A stretch of 64,000 nucleotides of DNA from Pseudomonas vanderleydeniana (GTDB lineage: Bacteria > Pseudomonadota > Gammaproteobacteria > Pseudomonadales > Pseudomonadaceae). The DNA is taken from assembly GCF_014268755.2 (NCBI RefSeq), contig NZ_CP077093.1, forward strand, positions 3,646,001 to 3,710,000, written 5' to 3'. The notes beneath the pieces are model-generated. The model was given only the letters and a program-made list of their open reading frames with translations, did no database searches and was not told the DNA's origin. The stretch's first letter is position 1. Each line of letters begins with the position of its first letter. A program made the translations under genes and the position numbers. Below are positions 55,037 to 62,322 of this stretch, in pieces.

Positions 55037-56257
55037 TTAGAGCGCGCCTTTCCAGAGTTCTTCGATATGGCGAAAGCCCCAGGTTTCGGGAGACTCACGC
55101 CCGATAATGCGCTCCGTGCCGGCCAGTTTGGCAAGATCGACGACTTTGGGCAGGATGGGCGTACGGCCCTTGGTCATGAAGAAGACCTTGACCTTGGGCG
55201 TCAGCAGCGAGCGCTCATGCTGCTCGATCACCACCCCCAACGCGCCACTTTCAAGGCGTACCAGGGAGCCGACAGGGTAGATCCCTACCGTGCGGACAAA
55301 GGCCTTGAAAATGTTCTCGTCAAAGTGACCTTGCCACTCGGCCATCTTGTGGATCGATTCGGCCGGCCCCCACCCCTTCTTGTAAGGGCGGTCCGAGGTG
55401 ATCGCATCGTAGACATCACAGATTGCGCCCATGCGCGCAAACAGGCTGATCTGCTCGCCCGCCAGCCTGGAGGGATAACCGGAGCCGTCGACTTTCTCAT
55501 GGTGGTGCAGGCAGACATCCACGACCAAGGCACTGACGTGATGACTCGTCACCAGGATCTCGCCACCGGCCTGCGGATGCTGGCGGATCTGTTCGAACTC
55601 GGCGTCGTCGAGCTTGCCGGGCTTGTTGAGAATCGCATCCGGTACCGCAGCCTTGCCGATGTCGTGCAGCAGGCCGGCAATGCCCGCCTCATGCACCAGC
55701 TCCTCGGACAGCCCGAGCTGGCGGGCGAGGGCGATCATCAGGGCGCACACCGCCACGGAGTGCAGGTAGGTGTATTCATCGGCCGTCTTCAGCCGGGCCA
55801 GGCTGATCAGGGCATTGGGATGCCGGTGAATGGAGCTGGCGATATCGTCGACCAGGGTATCGACACCCTCGAGTTCGATCACCGCGCCCATCCGGGCATG
55901 GCTGAACATCTCCACCACGGCCGCCTTTGAGCGTTCGCAGATACGCAGGGCTGCGGCCAGTTCATCCTCCATGCTCGAGCGGATGACCGTGGTTTTCTCG
56001 GTAATGCCTTCCAGGCGTGCATCGGCCTGCTGTCCCGCCTCCTCGGGCGACAGGCTGACCGCGCCGGGCGGTACATCGAGCCCCTTGCTCGTATCGATCC
56101 AGACCTGAGAAACGGAGGAACTCAGAATCTGCTTGAGATCCTGCTCACTGCTGAGCAGGAACCGCCCCCTCAAAAAAGGATGATTCATCCAGGAGCCGCA
56201 CAGCTCCTTGATGTACATGCCAACGCAAAGATCAGTCGTTTTTATACGTTTCAACAT
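55037..56257 (-). CDS. DUF3391-HD-GYP cyclic-di-GMP phosphodiesterase
   Basis: 406 residues. The N-terminus (KRIKTTDLCVGMYIKEL) and following ~130 residues are the DUF3391 domain common in Pseudomonas HD-GYP proteins. The HD-GYP domain has HSVAVCALMIALARQLG, LLHDIGKAAVPD (His-Asp ~199) and HHHEKVDGSGYPSRL (GYP ~261), all metal and signature residues present, so it should hydrolyse cyclic di-GMP to GMP. There is no sensor beyond DUF3391. Monocistronic. Together with the PAS-GGDEF-EAL protein at 38037, it is one of two c-di-GMP enzymes in the window. Confidence 0.93.
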   Translation of the reverse strand: MLKRIKTTDLCVGMYIKELCGSWMNHPFLRGRFLLSSEQDLKQILSSSVSQVWIDTSKGLDVPPGAVSLSPEEAGQQADARLEGITEKTTVIRSSMEDELAAALRICERSKAAVVEMFSHARMGAVIELEGVDTLVDDIASSIHRHPNALISLARLKTADEYTYLHSVAVCALMIALARQLGLSEELVHEAGIAGLLHDIGKAAVPDAILNKPGKLDDAEFEQIRQHPQAGGEILVTSHHVSALVVDVCLHHHEKVDGSGYPSRLAGEQISLFARMGAICDVYDAITSDRPYKKGWGPAESIHKMAEWQGHFDENIFKAFVRTVGIYPVGSLVRLESGALGVVIEQHERSLLTPKVKVFFMTKGRTPILPKVVDLAKLAGTERIIGRESPETWGFRHIEELWKGAL

Positions 56258-56693
56258 GGCAGGCAGCCTGTATCAAGGTAAATAACTCAAGTCCTGCGAT
56301 TGAAAGCAATTCCCATTCGATGGCCAGTATTAGGCCAGCTCAGCCCATTGTTTGTGCCAATGCCTGTCGATAGTCAAGGCGCACTTCATACGGCGACTGA
56401 CAAAACCAGGCGATGCACGGCCTGCGCGTCTTGAAGCGGGCAGTCGGGGCAGGATCTGGAATGATCGCGACTCGCTGTTTTCCATTGAAGTAAACCTTCG
56501 CCCTGCGCTGTAGTCCATTCAAGCATGGGCCGCTTTCAAGTGCTCAGGGATCCACGGATGAGACTCGACTGCCTGCGCCGGCACCGCCTGCCGAGTGGTG
56601 GCCTTTTTCAGGCTTGAATGCTTGTACCGCGAGCCCTGTGGCACCTGGCGCCACCACCGGCCTGCTCAATCGATTCATTCAGAGGAGCCAACC
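56258..56693. other. 436-base gap without a supported gene
   Basis: Divergent region between the HD-GYP gene (minus) and ku (plus). Small open frames of about 60 codons exist but have no ribosome site, no recognisable family and overlap each other, so I do not call them. It should contain both promoters; no clear -35/-10 pair was found. The AT content is slightly higher near 56258-56340 and around 56450-56500. Confidence 0.4.
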
Positions 56694-57533
56694 ATGGTCC
56701 GGGCAATCTGGAAAGGCGCGATCAGCTTCGGTCTGGTCCATATCCCCGTTTCCCTGAGCACTGCCGTGCATGCCGAGGGCGTCGATTTCGACTGGTTGGA
56801 CAAGCGCAGCATGGATCCGGTGGGCTACAAGCGAGTGAACAAGGTCACTGGCAAGGAAATCGACAAGAGCCAGATCGTCAAGGGTGTTGAATACGAAAAG
56901 GGCCGTTATGTAGTGATCAGTGAGGAAGAAATCCGCAAGGCTCGACCCGAAGCGACCCAGACCATCGATATTTTTTCCTTCGTCGAGGCTGGCGAGATTC
57001 CCTTGCAGCATTTCGATACCCCGTACTACCTCAGCCCGGATCGCCGTGGCGGCAAGGTTTATGCACTCCTGCGAGAAACCCTGCAGGGCACCGGCAAGGT
57101 CGCCCTGGCCACGGTGGTTCTACACACTCGGCAGCATCTGGCATTGTTGCGTCCGCTGGACAAGGCGCTGGTGCTGATCACCCTGCGCTGGCCGGAGGAA
57201 GTACGCCGGCTGGAAACGCTGGAACTGGACAGTAGTGTGACCGACACCCAGCTGGACAAGCGCGAGCTCGAGATGGCCAAGCGGCTGGTGCGGGACATGA
57301 GTGGGCCCTGGACGCCCGGCGATTACCACGATGCATTTCGCCAGACCATTCTCGACCTTGTTCAGGAAAAGGCCAGCAAAGGTAAGATCGAGACCGTGGA
57401 GAAGGGCGACGGCAGCGAGGATAAAGGGGCGGATATCATCGACTTGACCGAGCTGCTCAAGCGCAGTCTCGCAGGCACTGGTGGCGCCAGAACGAAGAAG
57501 CCTGCGGCGAGGCGCACGCACAAGGCATCTTGA
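56694..57533 (+). CDS. ku: Ku, DNA double-strand break end-binding protein
   Basis: 279 residues, normal for bacterial Ku. It starts MVRAIWKGAISFGLVHIPVSL, the universal Ku start, with GAGGAG a few bases upstream; longer in-frame starts are not supported. VDFDWLDK and the VKGVEYEKGRYVVISEEEI segment follow, then the core that forms the DNA ring, and a lysine/arginine-rich C-terminal tail (TKKPAARRTHKAS) that may bind DNA or contact LigD. Ku threads onto broken ends and recruits LigD. The convergent ligD gene is 145 bases away. Confidence 0.95.
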   Translation: MVRAIWKGAISFGLVHIPVSLSTAVHAEGVDFDWLDKRSMDPVGYKRVNKVTGKEIDKSQIVKGVEYEKGRYVVISEEEIRKARPEATQTIDIFSFVEAGEIPLQHFDTPYYLSPDRRGGKVYALLRETLQGTGKVALATVVLHTRQHLALLRPLDKALVLITLRWPEEVRRLETLELDSSVTDTQLDKRELEMAKRLVRDMSGPWTPGDYHDAFRQTILDLVQEKASKGKIETVEKGDGSEDKGADIIDLTELLKRSLAGTGGARTKKPAARRTHKAS

Positions 57534-57678
57534 GGAGGGGAAGGCCTGTTCGCGGATGAGTCCGGCTTGCCCAACAGGGTATGCCCGTTCCCACTTGTGA
57601 TCATCGCGAATCCCGGGGGAACCGGCGCTCCGGTTTATCCGCGAAAGCGTCAGCAGCCACCACTCGACCCGCAACCGC
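57534..57678. repeat. degenerate REP-like sequences between ku and ligD
   Basis: 145 bases between convergent genes contain two diverged REP-like stretches (around 57549-57571 and 57627-57650, sharing the CGCGGAT/ATCCGCGAA ends). No open reading frame of note. Confidence 0.35.
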
Positions 57679-60150
57679 TCAGGCAATGCCCAGCTGCTTT
57701 CGCATCCGCGCAGTGATTGACTGGCGGACGCTTGCCATACCCGCCCACGGGTCATCGACCTCCGCCAGCCGCTCACGCAGGTTGCCGATATTCCATTGAT
57801 TGGCGCCCTTGAGCTGCGCCAGTTCCTCACGCCAGATCGGCACCGACACCGGCAACCCTTCACGAGCGCGCAGCGAATAGGCGGCGACGGTTGTAGCACC
57901 CCTGCCATTGCGCAGGTAGTCGATGAAGATCCGCCCGATTCGGTTCTTCGGGCCGGATACTGCGCTGAACCGATCAGGAAACAGCCCCGCCATGTGCTCG
58001 ACGAGGGCATGGCTGAAGTCCTTGACTTCAGCCCATCCTGCCCGCCGGGTCAACGGCACCACCAGATGCATGCCCTTGCCACCACTGGTCTTGAGGAACA
58101 CTTTCAGACCCAGCTCATCAAGCAGCGCAAGGGTCAATTGGGTGGCCTCGAGCATGGCCTTCCACGGTAGCGCCGGGTCAGGGTCAAGGTCGAGAACAAA
58201 GCGGTCAGGCTTGTCGAAATCCTTGTCGGTAGCGTTCCAGGTGTGCAGTTCGAGCATGTTCATCTGCACCGCGCCCAACAAGCTGTCGACGTGGTTGATC
58301 ACCATCGCCGCCTGACCGGCCTGTTCCTTGCTGTAACTGAGCAGTTTGGGAATGTGCAACTGCCCGGCGTGCTTCTGGAAGAACAATTCCCCCCTCAAAC
58401 CCTCTGGCGCCCGGACCAGCGCCACGGGCCTGTCCTTGAGCTGAGGCAGCAGCGAATCGACCCACTGGGCGTAGTATTCGGCGACCTGCCGCTTGGTCGT
58501 GCCTGTGGTCGCATCGATCACTCGGTCGGGATGGGTGAGGCGCAGCTTACCCGGTGCCTGCTTCGCCTTGCTGGCGGGCTGGGCGCGTTCCAGGTCGACA
58601 CCGCCTGCCGGCTTGTCCTCACGCAGGCCGTGGAATACCGAATGGCGCACCACACCCTCCCGGGTCATCTGCGCATAGGCCACCTCGGCCAACAATTGCG
58701 GTTTGAGCCAGTGGACATTCCGGGCTTCGCTCCCGGTCGGCGGATTGGAAACCGCCGGTGTCCCGGTTTCCAGCGGTTTGAGGCGTGCATGGATGCTCAG
58801 GAGTGTGATGGCACTGAAACCGGTGCCCACCTTGCCCGCGTAGCGCAGCTCCCCACTTTCGTCATACAAGGCAAGGAGCAGAGCGCCAAAGGCCGCACGG
58901 CTACCCTTGGGCTCGGTGTAGCCGACGACCACGAACTCCTGACGCTGCTTGCACTTGAGCTTGATCCAGTCACTGCTCCGGCGGCCGACATAGGGACTAT
59001 CGGCCCGTTTGCCGATGAGGCCTTCCAACCCCAAACGACAAGCACTGTCGAGCAGCGCATCGACCGGTTGATCGAAATCAGCGGAAAACTTCAGGCGTTC
59101 CGACTCATTATGTTCGAGCAACTGCGCGAGGGTGCTGCGCCGATTCTGTAACGGTAATGGCCGCAAGTCCCTATTACCCAGGAAGAGCAGATCGAACAGG
59201 TAATAAGTGATCTGTTGGTCATTGTCGGTGTCGAAGGCATTCTGCAGTGCCTGGAAGTCGGCAACACCGTTGCCGTCCATGACCACCATCTCCCCATCGA
59301 GCCACGCCGAATCCAGGCCCAATGCCCGCAGCGCCTTGACCTGGCGCGGCATTTTCGCGCTCCAGTCGTGCCCGTTGCGAGTGAACAGGCGCACGTCATC
59401 TCCATCGATACGGGCCAGAATGCGGTAGCCGTCGAATTTCACCTCATAGCGCCAATCACCCTTGGGCACTGAGTCAACCAGGGTGGCCAGTTGCGGTTGC
59501 AGGGCCTGAGGCAGGCTGGTGACGGCGAGGGCGGGCGTTGGCCTGGCCACGGACTTGAGTGGCGCAGAGGCGAGCGGGGCGGGGTGGCGCGGCACCAGCG
59601 TACGCTCACTGAGCACACTGTCGGGTAGCGCTGTGACGATGCTGTAGTCCGCTTCGCTACGGGCCTGGCCGTCCCGGGACTTGACCAGCATCCACTGCTC
59701 CTTCTTGCCCGCCAGGTGAGTGCGGAACAGATTCCAGATACCCGACAACTTCTCGCCCCGCAGACGAAAACGCAGCTTGCCCTTGGCGTAGGCCTCCTGC
59801 GGGTCGCCCTGGGGTTCCCAGATACCACGGTCCCAGACGATCACGTCACCGGCACCGTAATGACCTTCGGGGATGTTTCCCTCGAAATCCGCATAGTCCA
59901 GCGGATGGTCTTCCACATGGATCGCCAGGCGGCGAACCGTGGGGTCGAGCGAGGGGCCCTTGGGAATCGCCCAGCTTTTCAGGGTCCCGTCCAATTCCAG
60001 GCGAAAGTCATAGTGCAGGTGGCTGGCGTCGTGCTTCTGAATACAATATTGCAGCGCGTGCGCCGCTCTCGACCGGCCACTTTTTCCGGCGGGCTCGGGC
60101 GTGGCGTTGAAATCGCGTTTGCGCTGATATTCCTGAAGAGGCTGGGTCAT
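57679..60150 (-). CDS. ligD: LigD, multifunctional NHEJ DNA ligase
   Basis: 823 residues from ATG 60150; the longer in-frame start has no ribosome site. Domain order is phosphoesterase, ligase, polymerase, the Pseudomonas arrangement. The 3'-phosphoesterase (~1-185) has HYDFRLELDG and EGHYGAGDVIVWDRG. The ATP-dependent ligase (~205-520) has the lysine nucleotidyl motif EVKFDGYR (~238). The C-terminal primase-polymerase has the metal-binding acidic motif DLDPD (~653) and SGGKGMHLVVP. It works with Ku: nucleotide addition, end trimming and ligation in non-homologous end joining. Confidence 0.95.
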   Translation of the reverse strand: MTQPLQEYQRKRDFNATPEPAGKSGRSRAAHALQYCIQKHDASHLHYDFRLELDGTLKSWAIPKGPSLDPTVRRLAIHVEDHPLDYADFEGNIPEGHYGAGDVIVWDRGIWEPQGDPQEAYAKGKLRFRLRGEKLSGIWNLFRTHLAGKKEQWMLVKSRDGQARSEADYSIVTALPDSVLSERTLVPRHPAPLASAPLKSVARPTPALAVTSLPQALQPQLATLVDSVPKGDWRYEVKFDGYRILARIDGDDVRLFTRNGHDWSAKMPRQVKALRALGLDSAWLDGEMVVMDGNGVADFQALQNAFDTDNDQQITYYLFDLLFLGNRDLRPLPLQNRRSTLAQLLEHNESERLKFSADFDQPVDALLDSACRLGLEGLIGKRADSPYVGRRSSDWIKLKCKQRQEFVVVGYTEPKGSRAAFGALLLALYDESGELRYAGKVGTGFSAITLLSIHARLKPLETGTPAVSNPPTGSEARNVHWLKPQLLAEVAYAQMTREGVVRHSVFHGLREDKPAGGVDLERAQPASKAKQAPGKLRLTHPDRVIDATTGTTKRQVAEYYAQWVDSLLPQLKDRPVALVRAPEGLRGELFFQKHAGQLHIPKLLSYSKEQAGQAAMVINHVDSLLGAVQMNMLELHTWNATDKDFDKPDRFVLDLDPDPALPWKAMLEATQLTLALLDELGLKVFLKTSGGKGMHLVVPLTRRAGWAEVKDFSHALVEHMAGLFPDRFSAVSGPKNRIGRIFIDYLRNGRGATTVAAYSLRAREGLPVSVPIWREELAQLKGANQWNIGNLRERLAEVDDPWAGMASVRQSITARMRKQLGIA

Positions 60151-60246
60151 GGCATGGGGCTCCCTGACAATTCTCAAGGTCTCTGAGATTGGGATGCGGT
60201 GCCCGAGCCGGGAGTTCAAAAAAGCTCGGGGTGCTCAGCAGTCCAC

Positions 60247-61164
60247 CTACAACGCTATTTGCGGCGCCACGCCGGGTTCAGTGACCAGTTCGTCATCCAG
60301 TCCCAGATCGGCCAGCAGACGGCGGGCGTCGTAGGGCGCATGCACCTTCTGGTCATTGTCGAAATAGCAGTACACGTCGCGCGAAGCGCGTCTGGTCGGT
60401 GCCCGCCGCAGAATCAGCGCAGCATCGTCCGGCTGACCACCCTGACTCCAGGCCTGGATGCGCGAACGCCAGCGGTGCAGCGCCTTGGCGGTATAGCCGC
60501 TGCTGTAGAGTTCGACGTCGCCATGCAGGCGCAGGTAGACGAAATCAGCGGTGACGTCCTCGACATACGGCCATTTACCTGCGCTGTCGGAGACCACCAA
60601 TGCCACTTTGTGCTTGCGTAACAGATCGACGAAAGTGTCACAGAGAAAACTCGGGTGCCGAATCTCTACGGCATGGCGCAGTCGCACATTGCCACCGATG
60701 GTGATACCCCCATTGTTCCGCAGTCGTTCGGCGGCATGCCGGGCGCAGGCGCGGGCGCCCTTGCGGTCCTTGGGTAGCTTCGCCAGGAAATCGCTGAAAC
60801 GCTGTTCGTCGAACCTCATCGACGGCGGAAACTGCCAAAGAAACGGCCCCAGCTTTTCCGCCAGCAAGAGCGGGCCTGAAGCGAAGAAGTTGGCCAGGGG
60901 TTCATCAATTTCCCGAAGTCTGCGTACATGAGTGATATAGCGCGGCGCCTTTACCGCAAACACGAAGTCTTCAGGTGTACTGTCGCGCCACTGTGCATAG
61001 CGTTCAGGCGTCTGCAGGGCATAGAACGAGCCATTGATTTCGATGGTATTGACTGCCCGCGACGCGAACCCCAGCTCATCGTCCTGACGCAACCCCTTTG
61101 GGTAGAAGTCCTTGCGCCAAGGGCCGTAGCGCCAACCGGAAATGCCGATACGGATATCGCTCAT
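60247..61164 (-). CDS. DUF72 family protein
   Basis: 305 residues from ATG 61164; an ATG 12 bases upstream (61176) is equally possible. It begins IRIGISGWRYGPWRKDFYP and has NTIEINGSFYALQTPERYAQW and FVFAVKAPRYITH, the classic DUF72 (YecE) pattern, a TIM-barrel-like family without a settled reaction. It frequently stands beside the Ku/LigD repair genes in Pseudomonas genomes (recalled, not checked), as here, 96 bases upstream of ligD on the same strand. A role in DNA repair is only suggested by this context. Confidence 0.88.
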   Translation of the reverse strand: MSDIRIGISGWRYGPWRKDFYPKGLRQDDELGFASRAVNTIEINGSFYALQTPERYAQWRDSTPEDFVFAVKAPRYITHVRRLREIDEPLANFFASGPLLLAEKLGPFLWQFPPSMRFDEQRFSDFLAKLPKDRKGARACARHAAERLRNNGGITIGGNVRLRHAVEIRHPSFLCDTFVDLLRKHKVALVVSDSAGKWPYVEDVTADFVYLRLHGDVELYSSGYTAKALHRWRSRIQAWSQGGQPDDAALILRRAPTRRASRDVYCYFDNDQKVHAPYDARRLLADLGLDDELVTEPGVAPQIAL

Positions 61165-61323
61165 GAATGCGTCCATTCGTTCGAGTGTCTGTCAGTAGTA
61201 GCTGACTCCAGGGGATCCGGGAGGGTTCAGCTTGACAGACCAGCGGGGGAACGGCCCCGTGATGACGCGGATGGACGAAGAACTGTCGCAAATGACAGAC
61301 AGGCGGGAAAGCCGAGTGATAGC

Positions 61324-61357
61324 CTGCCAGGACAGACGTGACGGGCTGTCCTGGCAG
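61324..61357. promoter_or_regulatory. 12-bp perfect inverted repeat upstream of the EamA gene
   Basis: CTGCCAGGACAG, ten-base spacer, CTGTCCTGGCAG, ending 53 bases before ATG 61411 and lying in the divergent gap next to DUF72. Perfect arms of this length do not fit chance well. It could be a regulator operator, a leader hairpin or attenuator of the transporter gene. No T-run follows directly. Confidence 0.5.
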
Positions 61358-61410
61358 TGGGCCTGGCTGGCCAGACGACACGGACTTCGCATTCAGCGTC
61401 GAGGACACTC

Positions 61411-62301
61411 ATGCCGCAGACAATGGCCCGCGTACAGGCACCCGTGGACTCCAACGCCCGGGGCATCGCCTATTGCCTGCTCGCCATGCTGGTATTCGCG
61501 GCCCAGGACGCAATCACCAAGACCCTGGTGAAGGACTACGCCATCGCCCAGTTCGTCATGATCCGCTACTGGGTGTTCGCGGCGTTCGCGCTGATGTACG
61601 TCCAATCGCGCGGTGGGCTCAGGCCCGCACTCAGGACGCATCATCCGCTGCTGCAACTGGTGCGCTCGACCCTGTCGATCGTCGAGATCGGCGTATTCGC
61701 CCTTGGCCTCAAGTACCTGGGCCTGGCGGAGAGCCACGCGCTGTTCGCCGTCTTTCCGCTGGTCACGCTGGTACTGGGCGGGTTGTTCTTCTCCGAGCGT
61801 GTCACACGCAAGCAGTGGCTGGCGGCGGTGGTCGGTTTCATGGGCACCCTGGTCATCCTGCGCCCCGGCCTCGGGGTGTTCGACACCGGGGCTCTCATCC
61901 CGCTGAGTGCCGCCCTGATGTTCGCCGTGTACAACCTGATGACCCGACGCATCAGCCGACAGGACAGCTTCAACACCAACATGCTCTACATGGCGCTGGT
62001 GGGGGCCGGGCTTTCGACCGCCGCCGGCGTACCCGGCTGGAAGCCCGTGGCTGCGGGTGACTGGCCGCTGATGCTGACCCTGGCGATGACCGGGGTCTTT
62101 GCTCATCTGCTGCTGGTGAAGGCACTGGAATATGCGCCGGCGACGACGTTGCAACCCTTCAACTACAGCCTGCTGGTGTTCGCGATCGTCATCGGCTATC
62201 TGGTGTTCGGCTCGACGCCGGACCTCTACACCGTGCTGGGCGCCGCACTGGTGGTGGCGGCGGGTTGGTATGCGTTCAAGCGTGGGGGCTCGGCCACCTG
62301 A
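61411..62301 (+). CDS. EamA/DMT-superfamily transporter
   Basis: 296 residues from ATG 61411 with GAGGAC ten bases upstream; in-frame upstream starts add a serine/threonine-rich tail. About ten membrane segments in two repeated EamA halves: AQDAITKTLVKDYAIAQFVMIRYWVF in the first and VFAHLLLVKALEYAPATTLQPFNYSLLVFAIVIGYLVFG in the second are typical. Such carriers export metabolites or amino acids. It has a 12-bp inverted repeat in its leader and is convergent with a multihaem cytochrome gene. Substrate unknown. Confidence 0.9.
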   Translation: MPQTMARVQAPVDSNARGIAYCLLAMLVFAAQDAITKTLVKDYAIAQFVMIRYWVFAAFALMYVQSRGGLRPALRTHHPLLQLVRSTLSIVEIGVFALGLKYLGLAESHALFAVFPLVTLVLGGLFFSERVTRKQWLAAVVGFMGTLVILRPGLGVFDTGALIPLSAALMFAVYNLMTRRISRQDSFNTNMLYMALVGAGLSTAAGVPGWKPVAAGDWPLMLTLAMTGVFAHLLLVKALEYAPATTLQPFNYSLLVFAIVIGYLVFGSTPDLYTVLGAALVVAAGWYAFKRGGSAT

Positions 62302-62303
62302 CC

Positions 62304-62322
62304 GTCCGGCCCCCAGCCGGAC
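62304..62322. terminator. hairpin between convergent EamA and cytochrome genes
   Basis: Perfect 7-bp stem GTCCGGC / GCCGGAC with a 5-base loop, filling the 21-base gap between the EamA stop and the stop of the cytochrome gene. Likely shared by both transcripts. No T-run on either side. Confidence 0.55.

Noticed and set aside
56330..56522. Small overlapping open frames of about 60 codons in the gap before ku
   Set aside because: No ribosome-binding site, no family similarity and mutually overlapping frames.
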